DNA from: HLUCCA09 sp038745585
GTDB lineage: Bacteria > Pseudomonadota > Alphaproteobacteria > Rhodobacterales > Rhodobacteraceae
NCBI GenBank assembly: GCA_038745585.1
Contig: JBCDLH010000009.1
Span: 62,001 to 126,000 of the forward strand
Length of the DNA stretch: 64,000 bases
Direction: 5' to 3'
Shown piece after piece: positions 51,327 to 60,396 of this stretch. How positions within the stretch are numbered: the first letter of the stretch is position 1; every line of letters starts with the position of its first letter. Below the pieces are notes generated by a model. That model had not been told where the DNA came from, searched no databases, and saw only the letters and a list, made by a program, of their open reading frames with translations. Made by a program: the position numbers and the translations under genes.

Positions 51327-51801
51327 CGCAGACCGCATTGGCCACGCTATGGCGCATGAGCTCATCGGCGAGTGGGAGACGCCTCTTTCCGACGCTGCGG
51401 ACCATACCGTGCGTCGTCGCGTGCCCGCTCGCCGAAGCGCCGGATCGCAGAGCGCGTTTTGCGCACCGCAAGCCCGTTTCGCATACCGGACATCGGACGA
51501 TCTTATGCGCGGCGTCAGGGTGCACAGTCGGCCGGATGAAGACACGCCGATCGCTTGCTGGCCATAGAAGAATGCGACACGTGAATGCCAGGTGCAGAAA
51601 TCCACGCGGCCCTGTGCCATCCAACTTGGGAACTCATAGTGTAGCCCGGATTGGAACGCGGGTGGAGCCCCGACCCGACATCTACTCAGACTGAAACCGG
51701 ACCACGGCTTTCGCACAGCCCCTCCGACGCCGCGCTTTCTGCACCGCACCAAGATGCGTTTTCCGGGCGTCCGTCTTGTATCACCGAAGCGTGGCCGACG
51801 G
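51327..51801. other. Region with no supported gene, possibly debris
   Basis: 475 bases between the IS-proximal fragment and the methyltransferase. Long frames on both strands lack ribosome sites and known motifs. Given the neighbouring IS and fragment, remnants of older genes are likely but not identifiable by eye. Confidence 0.45.
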
Positions 51802-52515
51802 TCACGGACTGCCAATCGCGTCTTGATTTCGCATGGCCCAGCCGCGCCAGGAAAAGCCGGCGTAGAACAGCTCAGTTTCCACAAAGCCCGCTTCCCCGAA
51901 CAACTCGACATTCCGCTCCGGCGAAACTGACCTAACGTCTCCGGCGCGGATCCGCGACGTGGTCTGTTCGACGTCGTCGTGCTGGGCGCCGGTGTGCTCG
52001 GCGTAGGCTCCGTACAAGTCCACAGCGCGGTGGAACCCCTGCGATCCGCGGTCCATACACAGGTCGACAAGAACCAGTGGTGCGCCGGGTTTGAGGCGAC
52101 CCCGGATGGCGCGGAGCGTGTCCAGCTTCGCTCCGTCATCTGGGACAAAATGCAGGGTTAGCAGACACGTTGCGCCGTCGAACGGCCCCGTTGGCGCATC
52201 CTCGATCAGCCCGCACACCCAGTCGACCCGTTCGGCGGCACCTTGCTGCGCCATCCGCGTGCGCGCGGCGCCAAGCATCGCTTCGGACGGATCCACCGCG
52301 CAAAAGCGCCACGCCGCATTTTGGGCAGCCAAACGTGTCAGTTCGTGGCCACCACCGGCGCCCAGCAGCAGGAGCATGCCGGCGTTGGGGACGCGCTCGC
52401 CCAGAAGGATCGCCGTCATTCGGTGCAGTGCCTCGAACCCGGGCACGAAGAGTGCAGGTCCTTGCTCAACGTATTTTTCGACGAAGGCCTCGTCTCGAAA
52501 GTGCTCGGTGACCAT
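51802..52515 (-). CDS. Class I SAM-dependent methyltransferase
   Basis: A 237-residue methyltransferase. LLLLGAGGGHELTRLA is motif I (AdoMet loop), CAVDPSEAMLGAARTR motif II, and DGATCLLTLHFVPDDGAKL the post-II/acceptor region, followed by LRAIRGRLKPGAPLVLVD. Substrate unknown; a small-molecule acceptor is likely. AGGGA lies 7 bases before ATG 52515. Confidence 0.85.
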   Translation of the reverse strand: MVTEHFRDEAFVEKYVEQGPALFVPGFEALHRMTAILLGERVPNAGMLLLLGAGGGHELTRLAAQNAAWRFCAVDPSEAMLGAARTRMAQQGAAERVDWVCGLIEDAPTGPFDGATCLLTLHFVPDDGAKLDTLRAIRGRLKPGAPLVLVDLCMDRGSQGFHRAVDLYGAYAEHTGAQHDDVEQTTSRIRAGDVRSVSPERNVELFGEAGFVETELFYAGFSWRGWAMRNQDAIGSP

Positions 52516-52742
52516 GGGCAGATCCCTACAGCGCGTTTCGTGGTTCGGCGGTCACATCCAGCGTGCCCTCTCGGTCGCCCCTTTCGCACGTCGCCGTCAA
52601 GAAAACTTCGTGCGTGACGTGGCGCCAATCTGGCACGCGATCACGCACGCCGAGCCGGTCTGCCGATCACATCCGAGACCATGCGCTCCGCCCCCGAAAT
52701 TTGCGTCAAGGGCGGCGGCTGGCCGCCGTAGCTCGCGCGCTT

Positions 52743-53342
52743 CTAGGCGACGATCCGCCCGCGCGTAAGCGCGAGGGGCGCGACGCGCGCGGCATCGTCG
52801 GGGCGCACAGCATAGGCGCCGTCTGCATCGGCGAGCAGCGAATCCCCCGCCAACACGGCCACACCGCCGACCGAAACAGCAACATGGGCGCGGCCTCCGA
52901 GGCCTGCCATGCGTGTCGTCATGGGCGACAGGCCGCGGCACCAAACCGGAAAGCCAAGCTCGGCCAACGCCTCGCCATCGGTGCAAGGGCCGTAGATGAT
53001 CTCGCCGCGGACCCCTGGCAGCTTGGCTGCGGCGGCGACCCCATCGCCGAGGCACGCAAAGCGCGTGTCGCCCAGCCTGTCGATGACGAGGATGTCACCG
53101 GGCCGGGCGAGGCCAATCGCCTAGTGAAGCATCACCGGACAGGGCCCGGGGATCTGCACTCTCAGGGCCCGCCCCGCAATACGCGGCCCAAAGCTCTTGT
53201 TCGCCCGGATGCCCGTATCCATCGCGCCCCAATAAAGGATGTGACCGAGAATCGTCGTTTCACAGCGCTCAAGCGTCTCGACGAGGGCCAGATCGAGGGG
53301 AGAAGGCTCGGGCCCGACCACGTATTTCGGCGGAGAGGGCAA
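52743..53342 (-). pseudogene. RraA-family protein interrupted by an in-frame amber codon
   Basis: One 199-codon frame reads as an RraA/HMG-aldolase-like protein. It begins MPSPPKYVVGPEPSPLDLAL with DTGIRANKSFGPRIAGRA, then hits TAG at 53121-53123 and continues in frame as AIGLARPGDILVIDRLGDTR, AAAAKLPGVRGEIIYGPCTD and FPVWCRGLSPM. Relatives have Lys (AAG) at the stop position, so a single A-to-T change explains it. It follows the permease at 53352 in the ABC transporter operon. The family includes 4-hydroxy-4-methyl-2-oxoglutarate aldolases. Read-through or sequencing error are alternatives. Confidence 0.8.
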
Positions 53343-53351
53343 GGGCGGCCG

Positions 53352-54203
53352 TCATCTCTCGCTCCTGAGCGTCGGATCGAGGCGGTCGCGCAGCCAATCG
53401 CCAATCATCGAGACCGAAAGCGCGAGGCAAAAGATGATCGCGCCGGGCAGCAGCGTGAGCCACCAGGCGGTCATCAGCCGGTCGCGTCCTTCGGACATGA
53501 TCTGCCCAAGGCTCGTCAGCGGCGGCTGCACGCCGAGCCCGAGGAACGAAAGCGCCGTTTCGAGGAGCACAGTCAGCGGCAGGTTCACGGTAAACTGCAC
53601 CAGCGCGATGTTGAGGATGTTAGGCAGGACGTGCCGCAGATAGATCCGCGCCGGCGAAGCGCCGAGGGCGCGCACGGCCGTAACGTAGCCGGACTCCTTG
53701 GCTTGAAGCGTCGCGCCTCGCATCAGCCGTGCATAGACCTCCCAGCCGTTGAGGCCGACGAGCAGCAGAAAGAGGGCAAAGGAATTGTCAAACATCGCCA
53801 GCATGAAGAGGGCGACAATGATGATCGGGAGCGATGCCTGTACGTCGATCGCGGCGATGATGACCGCTTCGGCACGCCCGCGTTGGGCGGCGGCCAGGAT
53901 GCCCAAGAGCGAGCCCAGCACGGCTCCGATGACGGTGCCTGCAATGGCCACCACCAGAGTGATCTGCGCGCCGGCGACAAGACGCGCCAAAAGATCTCGC
54001 CCGCGGGCATCGGTGCCAAGGAGGTAGCCCTCCGTTCCCGGCGGCTCCAGCCGGTGAAGAAGCGATGTCTCGCGAAAGCCGTGCGGCGTCAGCGCATGGC
54101 CGAAAAGCGCGAAAAGCACGAAGAGGACAACGAACGCCATCGCGATCTTGACGCTGAGGGGGATCGGCGGAGGCGCGCGCCCAGCGGCTGCAACTTCACT
54201 CAT
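53352..54203 (-). CDS. Peptide-type ABC transporter permease (DppC-like)
   Basis: A 283-residue inner-membrane permease with an N-terminal TM (IAMAFVVLFVLFALFG), the LGTDARGRDLLARLVAGAQ signature and the EAA loop (YVTAVRALGASPARIYLRHV). LETALSFLGLGVQPP follows. It forms the import pore with the DppB-like subunit (4-base overlap). ATG 54203 starts at MSEVAAAG. Substrate may be a peptide or another polar compound. Confidence 0.92.
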   Translation of the reverse strand: MSEVAAAGRAPPPIPLSVKIAMAFVVLFVLFALFGHALTPHGFRETSLLHRLEPPGTEGYLLGTDARGRDLLARLVAGAQITLVVAIAGTVIGAVLGSLLGILAAAQRGRAEAVIIAAIDVQASLPIIIVALFMLAMFDNSFALFLLLVGLNGWEVYARLMRGATLQAKESGYVTAVRALGASPARIYLRHVLPNILNIALVQFTVNLPLTVLLETALSFLGLGVQPPLTSLGQIMSEGRDRLMTAWWLTLLPGAIIFCLALSVSMIGDWLRDRLDPTLRSER

Positions 54204-55108
54204 GTCGCGCGGATCCGGGGGTCGATGAGAAGGTAGAGGAAGTCGACCACAAGGTTTGCCATTACCATCGTAAAGGCGACGACCAGCACCAGAAACTGCA
54301 CTTGCGCGAGATCGCGCGTGGCAACGGATCGGACGAGCAATTGCCCGACCCCCGGCCAGGCGAAAACCTGCTCGGTCACAACCGACCCCGCGACGAGCGC
54401 GCCGAGGGACAGACCGATCAGCGTGACGAGCGGGATTGCGGCATTCGGCGCCGCATGGCGGATGAGGCGCGTCCAAAACGGCACGCCGCGCGCTTCCGCG
54501 GCGCGCATGTAGGGCGCGTTGATCGTCTCAAGGAGCGAGGATCTGGCAAAGCGTGCAAAGCTGCCCATCGCGGCGAGCCCCAGCGTCAAAGCTGGCCAAA
54601 TGACGTTGGCGCTGTCGCCCCCGAGAAACGTGCCAAACGCGAGCGCGGCCGTCAGGATCAGGATGAGCCCAAAGAGAAAGTTGGGCATCGCAAAGGCAAA
54701 GACGGAAAAGCCCATAACAAAGCGATCGAGGGCGCTGCCGCGCCGGATCGCCGCGATGGCGCCGATGGGGATGCCGATAGCGATCGCAAGGGCCAGAGCG
54801 GTGAGCCCGAGATGCAGCGTAAAAGGCAGACGGTCGAAGAACACCTCTTCTACGGCAAGCCCGGTGTGGATCGAAAAACCGAAATCTCCCCGCAGGATTC
54901 CGCCGATATAGCCCGCATATTGCCGCCAGATCGGCTGATCGAGGCCCATGGTGCGGGCATATTGATCGATGACCTCTTGCGGCGCGTCTGGCGGCACAAG
55001 GGCCGCGGCCGGGTCGCCCGAAAACCGGATGAAGAGAAAGACGATCGTCACGGTCAGCAGCATCGTCACGGCGGCCCGGATCAGGCGCGACAGGATGTAG
55101 CCCGTCAT
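54200..55108 (-). CDS. Peptide-type ABC transporter permease (DppB-like)
   Basis: A 302-residue permease: MTGYILSRLIRAAVTMLLTV with the first helix, GLDQPIWRQYAGYIGGILRG and DFGFSIHTG typical of DppB, and the EAA loop (YMRAAEARGVPFWTRLIRHA). It pairs with the DppC-like subunit at 53352, and its start overlaps the ATPase stop. Confidence 0.92.
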   Translation of the reverse strand: MTGYILSRLIRAAVTMLLTVTIVFLFIRFSGDPAAALVPPDAPQEVIDQYARTMGLDQPIWRQYAGYIGGILRGDFGFSIHTGLAVEEVFFDRLPFTLHLGLTALALAIAIGIPIGAIAAIRRGSALDRFVMGFSVFAFAMPNFLFGLILILTAALAFGTFLGGDSANVIWPALTLGLAAMGSFARFARSSLLETINAPYMRAAEARGVPFWTRLIRHAAPNAAIPLVTLIGLSLGALVAGSVVTEQVFAWPGVGQLLVRSVATRDLAQVQFLVLVVAFTMVMANLVVDFLYLLIDPRIRAT

Positions 55109-56742
55109 GCCGCGCTCTCCGGCTGGAACGTGTCGAGCCCCGGCGCCGCAGCCAGAAGATCCGCCGTGTAGGGGTGTACGGGGGCGTCGAAGATTTGCGA
55201 AGCGGGCCCGCGCTCCACGATTTCCCCCTGGCGCATGACGAGAATGTCATCGGCAATCGCGCGCGCGACCGAAAGATCATGCGTGATGAAGAGAATGGCA
55301 AAGCCGTAGCGCGCCTGCATATCGGCGAAGAGATCGAGGATCTGCGCCTGGATCGACACGTCGAGCGCCGATACCGCCTCATCGGCGATCAACAGCTCAG
55401 GCTCCAGCGCCAGCGCGCGCGCAATGCAGATGCGCTGCCGCTGCCCGCCCGAAAACTCTTGCGGATACCGCCCGCCGGCCTGCGCCGAGAGGCCCACCAG
55501 CTCCATCAGCGCGTCGGCCGTGCGGTGCGCGTCCTTGGCCGTGGCGCCGTGAATGATCGGCCCCTCTGCGATGGCGGCGCGGATGGTCTGGCGCGGGTTG
55601 AGGGCGGAGTAAGGATCTTGCAGCACCACCTGCATCGAGCGCCGCAAGCTCCGCAGCGCGTTGCCTGTAAGGCCGCTAATCTCCGCGCCCTTGAACGTGA
55701 TCGAGCCGCTGTCGATGTCCTCAAGTCGCAGAAGGCACCGCGCCAGCGAACTTTTGCCAGACCCACTTTCGCCAACAACGGCGACAGTCTGCCCCGCGCT
55801 AATCTCCAGCGAGACATCCCGTACGGCGTGAAAGCTTTGCCTGCCGCCAAAGAGGCCGCTGCGATAGATCAGGTTGACGTTCCGTGCCTCCAAGACCCGA
55901 GTGTCGTCGCGAGGGTTGGGGGGCCGCTCGGGCGGCGTGACGGCAGCGATCAGGCGTTGGGTGTAAGCGTGCTGGGGGCGGTTGAGGACCTCCTGCGCGG
56001 CGCCGGTCTCGACCTGTATGCCGTCCTTCATCACAGCGACGCGGTCTGCGATTTCGGCCACGACACCGAAATCGTGCGTCACAAACAGGACAGCCAGCTC
56101 GCGCTCGGCCTTGAGCCGCGCGATCAGCGCGAGGATCTCGGCCTGGGTCGTCACGTCGAGCGCGGTCGTCGGCTCGTCGGCGATCAAGAGCCTTGGTGCC
56201 AAAAGGAGGGCCGCCGCGATCACGGCACGCTGGGCTTGCCCGCCCGAAAGCTGATGCGGATAGGAGCGCGCAATGCGCTCGGGCTCGGGCAGGGCGACAT
56301 CGCGCAAGGTGTCGCGCACACGCGCCTTGCGTTCGCTCTTTGCTATTCCGTGGACGGCGAGCACTTCGGCGAGCTGTGCGCCGATGGTGCGCACCGGATT
56401 GAGGCTCGCGCTTGCATCCTGAAAGATCATGGAAATCTCGGCCGAGCGGATACCGGCAAAGGCCGCATCGCGCTGCGCGGGCATCGACGTGCCCTGCCAC
56501 GAGATTTCGCCGCCGGTCACAGGCAGCGCCGAGGGCAGCATCCCCAGGATCGCTTGGCCAATGACGGATTTGCCCGAGCCGCTCTCACCGACAAGGCAAA
56601 GCGTCTCGCCTGGCGCGATGTCAAAGCTCACCCCTGAAACAGCCTCGGGTCGGTCCCCGTCGGGCGGGAGGGCGACCGTCAGCCCAAAGACGGAGAGGAG
56701 CGGCGAAGGCCGCGCCGCCCCAGAACCCTGTTCAGCCGCCAT
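55105..56742 (-). CDS. Fused dual-ATPase ABC transporter protein (DppD-DppF type)
   Basis: A 545-residue protein with two complete nucleotide-binding domains. The first has CLVGESGSGKSVIGQAILG, LSGGQAQRAVIAAALL and LLIADEPTTALDV; the second VAVVGESGSGKSSLARCLLR, FSGGQRQRICIARAL and LLIADEAVSALDV (Ala where most have Pro-Thr). It powers import through the DppB/C-like permeases. Its start overlaps the solute-binding protein gene by 11 bases. Confidence 0.93.
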   Translation of the reverse strand: MAAEQGSGAARPSPLLSVFGLTVALPPDGDRPEAVSGVSFDIAPGETLCLVGESGSGKSVIGQAILGMLPSALPVTGGEISWQGTSMPAQRDAAFAGIRSAEISMIFQDASASLNPVRTIGAQLAEVLAVHGIAKSERKARVRDTLRDVALPEPERIARSYPHQLSGGQAQRAVIAAALLLAPRLLIADEPTTALDVTTQAEILALIARLKAERELAVLFVTHDFGVVAEIADRVAVMKDGIQVETGAAQEVLNRPQHAYTQRLIAAVTPPERPPNPRDDTRVLEARNVNLIYRSGLFGGRQSFHAVRDVSLEISAGQTVAVVGESGSGKSSLARCLLRLEDIDSGSITFKGAEISGLTGNALRSLRRSMQVVLQDPYSALNPRQTIRAAIAEGPIIHGATAKDAHRTADALMELVGLSAQAGGRYPQEFSGGQRQRICIARALALEPELLIADEAVSALDVSIQAQILDLFADMQARYGFAILFITHDLSVARAIADDILVMRQGEIVERGPASQIFDAPVHPYTADLLAAAPGLDTFQPESAA

Positions 56743-58300
56743 AGCCGGTCATGTAGAGGCTGTCGAAGATGGTGACGGCCGAATTGCCCGGGTCCCATTG
56801 CAGGTCGGCGTCGACGGCGTAGCTCACGACGTTGCGCCACATATACATGCCGGGGGTGACCCGCTCCCACTCGGCCACGAGGTCGAGATAGGCCTGATAC
56901 CGCGCGTCAAATTCCTGCGCTTGCTCGAAAGCTTCGCCGAGGCGCACGAAATCCTCCGTCATGTCCCAGGTCCGGTGCGAGGCGCGGAAGCGGCTGGAGA
57001 GTGGGCCCCAATCCATCCAAAGCGGGCGGTAGGGATCGCCGGAAAACTCGCTCGACATCGACATGTTGAGAAAGTGGAACGGCCGCTCATAGGCAAGCGA
57101 GAAATTGTCCTTGAGCTCGATGCGGACATTGATCCCAAGCTCGGCCCATTGTTCGACCATGAACTCCGCCGCGATCTCGTAGTTGGGGTAAAAGCCGCGC
57201 GTGATGTGCCAGATCAGCTCTTCGCCGTCATAGTCGCTCTCGGCCAGATAGGCGGCGGCCTGCTCTGGGTCGTAGGGCACGCCGCGGGCGCGGTCGGGGT
57301 CGAAATAATCACCATACTCGGGGAAGTTGAAGGGCGTCGGCACAAAGGTCGCGTCGCCCCAGATCGCAGCCGCGATCGCCTCACGGTCGACGCCTGCGAC
57401 GATGGCGCGGCGGAGGTTGACGTCCGTGAGCGGGTTGTCGGGCAACAGCTCGGTTTCCAGCATGTTGAAGGCAAACATCGGGTAGTTCTCGATGCCCTTC
57501 TCCATCACCGTCACGCCCTCGGTGCCTTCAAGCGCGTCGACCTGATCCGCCGGGACGCTAACCACGACATCGTATTCGCCCGCGACGAGCCCTGCGAAGC
57601 GGGTGGAGAATTCGGGCACGATCTCAAAGCGGAGCGTGGCCGCTGGCGGCTCTCCTGCCCAGTATTCTTCAAACGCGACGGCATCGACCGCCACCGACGG
57701 ATCAAACGCTGTCATCCGGTAGGGCCCGGTTCCTATGGGCATTTGGCCAAAGGCCTCGGTCCCCACCGCGTCGTAATGGTGCTTTGGCAGGACAAAACCG
57801 ATCGGTGTGACCATTCGGAAAGGAAGGTTCGGGTCCGGAAAACTGGTCTCGATCTCGACCGTTCTCGGCCCCGTCGCCTCAACCCGCACAAAGCCGCGCG
57901 TATACCGCGTGCCGCGTGGCGCGAGCGGCTCATCGCCCCAGAGCCGCTCCTCAGAGAGCGAAAAGGCGACGTCTTCGGCATCCATAATGTGTCCGTCATG
58001 GAACTGCACACCGTCGCGGATCGTAAACTCCCAGACAGAGGGCGAGAGCTGTTCCCAGCTTTCGGCGAGCCAAGGCACAAGCTCTGTCCCATCCGGGTCC
58101 TCCCACCGGTTGCGGCGCACCAGCGTGTCGAAAATGTTCGAGTGGACGCGCGCGCCGGTCGTGGAGATGCCGATGACCGGGTCCATCGTCGGCCAGAGGT
58201 TGTCGACGGCGATCACCAGATCGGGCCGCTCTTGCCCGGCGGCGGGGAACGCGGCAGCACCGGCGAGCGCGACGCTCGCGAGCAGCGTACGAAATATCAT
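56732..58300 (-). CDS. ABC transporter solute-binding protein (family 5)
   Basis: A 522-residue periplasmic protein. Signal peptide MIFRTLLASVALAGAAAFPA; the SBP_bac_5 core has WEFTIRDGVQFHDGHIMDAE and GTGPYRMTAFDPSVAV. Family members bind peptides, opines, glutathione or nickel. It is second in the nitrilase-SBP-ATPase-permease-permease-RraA string and overlaps the nitrilase stop by 4 bases (ATGA). Confidence 0.93.
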   Translation of the reverse strand: MIFRTLLASVALAGAAAFPAAGQERPDLVIAVDNLWPTMDPVIGISTTGARVHSNIFDTLVRRNRWEDPDGTELVPWLAESWEQLSPSVWEFTIRDGVQFHDGHIMDAEDVAFSLSEERLWGDEPLAPRGTRYTRGFVRVEATGPRTVEIETSFPDPNLPFRMVTPIGFVLPKHHYDAVGTEAFGQMPIGTGPYRMTAFDPSVAVDAVAFEEYWAGEPPAATLRFEIVPEFSTRFAGLVAGEYDVVVSVPADQVDALEGTEGVTVMEKGIENYPMFAFNMLETELLPDNPLTDVNLRRAIVAGVDREAIAAAIWGDATFVPTPFNFPEYGDYFDPDRARGVPYDPEQAAAYLAESDYDGEELIWHITRGFYPNYEIAAEFMVEQWAELGINVRIELKDNFSLAYERPFHFLNMSMSSEFSGDPYRPLWMDWGPLSSRFRASHRTWDMTEDFVRLGEAFEQAQEFDARYQAYLDLVAEWERVTPGMYMWRNVVSYAVDADLQWDPGNSAVTIFDSLYMTGYGG

Positions 58301-59187
58301 GAATAGGCTCCCGTTGGTGTGTGTTGCGATGTCTCGGAGGGCGGGTTGGCCCCGCTCGATACGCGACAGAACGAATAGTCGCGGGCATTTACGAGATTTG
58401 GGATCTGCCGGCGCGCCGAGGTAACCGCGTCAAGCGGCAGACCTACGGTGATTTGCCCCGGCGCGTCACCGCCGAGATCCGCCAAGACCTCGCCCCACGG
58501 AGAGACGATGAGCGAATGACCCCAAGTGACGCGCCCATCTGCATGGGTGCCCACTTGTGCGGCAGCAATCACATAGGCGCCGTTTTCGATCGCGCGCGCA
58601 CGAAGCAACACCTCCCAATGCGCGCGACCCGTCGGAACTGTAAAGGCCGACGGGATGAAGAATACGGTCGCTCCCGAGAGGGCGTAGTCGCGGTACAGGT
58701 GCGCAAAGCGCAGATCGTAGCAGACCGACATCGCGAGCGGTCCAAATGGGCTATCGGCCAAAACGGCCTCTGCCCCCGGCGCATAGCGATCTGACTCGCC
58801 GGTGCTGGGCCGCCCATCGAGGTGGATGTCAAAAAGATGGATCTTGTTGTAGCGCGCGATGATGTCGCCGCGTGGGTCAACCAAAACCGAGTGATTGAAG
58901 TAGCGTCCATCCGGCGCTTTCACCGGGCAGGATCCAGAGTGGATCCAAAGGCCGCGCCGCGCCGCTTCCTCCCGGCACGCCGTGATGTAGGGATCATCCG
59001 CTTCTCTTGTAATCTGCGCGCGCGCATGGGCCTTGTCGCGATCCATCAGGCCCGCCGCCTCGGGGAGAGCGAGCAGGGTTGCGCCCTCATCGGCGGCGCG
59101 TGCGGCAGCCTCGCGCAACACCTCCACATTGACCTCGTGCGTATTGTGCGAGGTCGTCTGCACCATCGATACCCGAAGCGTCTCCAC
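58297..59187 (-). CDS. Carbon-nitrogen hydrolase (nitrilase superfamily)
   Basis: A 296-residue nitrilase-fold amidase with the Glu-Lys-Cys triad: Glu43 (LALPEAAGLMDR), Lys115 (ARYNKIHLFD) and Cys156 (AMSVCYDLRFAHLY). YNKIHLFD with VCYDLRF is the Nit/omega-amidase style. It heads the transporter operon, so it probably cleaves an amide or nitrile of the imported compound. GTG at 59187 with GGGGGA 5-6 bases upstream is the likely start; the longer frame starts at 59229. Confidence 0.9.
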   Translation of the reverse strand: METLRVSMVQTTSHNTHEVNVEVLREAAARAADEGATLLALPEAAGLMDRDKAHARAQITREADDPYITACREEAARRGLWIHSGSCPVKAPDGRYFNHSVLVDPRGDIIARYNKIHLFDIHLDGRPSTGESDRYAPGAEAVLADSPFGPLAMSVCYDLRFAHLYRDYALSGATVFFIPSAFTVPTGRAHWEVLLRARAIENGAYVIAAAQVGTHADGRVTWGHSLIVSPWGEVLADLGGDAPGQITVGLPLDAVTSARRQIPNLVNARDYSFCRVSSGANPPSETSQHTPTGAYS

Positions 59188-59289
59188 GGCGTCCCCCGAC
59201 TTAGCCAGCTTCGTGATATGGCGCCGCAACAGATCAAAAAAAGAACAAAAATGTTGTAATCCGTCTCTTTAACTCACAGGTTTGCGCAG

Positions 59290-60243
59290 ATGAACCCGCA
59301 ACGCCGCCTGCCATCGCTCAATGCCCTTCGCGCGCTCGAAGCCGTCCGCGAGACCGGTTCTGTCTCCGCCGCCGCGCGGCGTCTGAGCGTGTCGCACTCT
59401 GCCGTCAGCCATCAGATCAAGCATTTGGAGGAGTGGATCGGCCGGCCGATCACGGTGCGCCGCGGCCGCACTGTCGCGCTTACCGAAGCGGGCGAAAGCC
59501 TTGCACGTGTGGTCAACACCTCCTTTGATGCCATTCGGCACGAGATCGACCTGCTGCCTCTGCGCTTCGTGCGGGCAGTGTCGATCTCGGCGCTTCCGGT
59601 GATCGCCGAGGAGGTGCTGCTGCCGCATCTCAAGGCGTTTCGAAGGGCACACCCGGCCATCAGCCTACACCTGTCTCTGGCGCAGGCGGACCGCCCAAAA
59701 ACACCCCTGCCAGACATCGAGGTCCTGTTCCGGCACAAGACGCGGCTGTCGCCGGGCGATGCTCTCTTTCTTCCGGGCGAGGCGGTGCCGGTCTGTTCGC
59801 CGACCTTGCTCGCCGCGGCGGGAGGCGATCCTCGAGAGGCGATCCGAAGCGGCCCATTCCTTTTGGACGAGGACACGAGGATGTGGAGCGATCTCCTGCC
59901 GAAACTCGGCATCGCCGCCGGCGCGGAAGAGCACGTCCCGACGATCCACCTCGAAGGGTCGTTCTTGTTGCAAAAGGCTGCCGAAGAGGGGGTCGGCATT
60001 GCCATCTGCCGCCGGGCAACAACACGGCGCGCAGTGGCCAGGGGCGCGCTCGTCGAACTCTCCAACGTCGCGATTGACCAAGACTGGTCCTACACCCTGC
60101 GGATCTCGCCCCAGCGCGAGATCGAGCCCGAGGTCAAGCTTGTCGCTGACTGGCTGCTATCCATCGCCCACGCGACCGTCGCGGCGGATGTCGATGCCGG
60201 CGGCGTCCCAGACCGCTGCGGGCCCCATGCAGCCGATGGATGA
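59290..60243 (+). CDS. LysR-family regulator (GcvA-like)
   Basis: A 317-residue LysR regulator: SLNALRALEAVRETGSVSAA and SVSHSAVSHQIKHLEEWIG in the HTH, then an effector domain with PDIEVLFRHKTR and EGVGIAICRR. The domain order and NALRALEAV start resemble the GcvA/AmpR branch. Divergent from the nitrilase-transporter operon, with 102 bases between, so it is the obvious candidate regulator of that operon. Confidence 0.92.
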   Translation: MNPQRRLPSLNALRALEAVRETGSVSAAARRLSVSHSAVSHQIKHLEEWIGRPITVRRGRTVALTEAGESLARVVNTSFDAIRHEIDLLPLRFVRAVSISALPVIAEEVLLPHLKAFRRAHPAISLHLSLAQADRPKTPLPDIEVLFRHKTRLSPGDALFLPGEAVPVCSPTLLAAAGGDPREAIRSGPFLLDEDTRMWSDLLPKLGIAAGAEEHVPTIHLEGSFLLQKAAEEGVGIAICRRATTRRAVARGALVELSNVAIDQDWSYTLRISPQREIEPEVKLVADWLLSIAHATVAADVDAGGVPDRCGPHAADG

Positions 60244-60396
60244 GTGTGCTCGGCATCTCGAGAGATGACAGCTCCGCTGCCCGCACCGCGAAGCGCCTTC
60301 CTACAGGCGCTTGCGAAAATCGTCCGATCAGTCTTCAACTCTAGAAAATCGCGGATATCCTAGCACGCGAATGACGCGAGCTTGGAGTAGCTTCCG

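Noticed and set aside
50985..52148. 387-codon minus-strand frame
   Set aside because: Arg/Ser/Gly-rich, motif-free, and overlapping the IS-proximal frame and the methyltransferase region in the wrong frame.
52563..56637. Long plus-strand frames (557 and 487 codons) opposite the transporter operon
   Set aside because: Arg/His/Gln-rich, no motifs; the minus strand carries clear ABC transporter genes.
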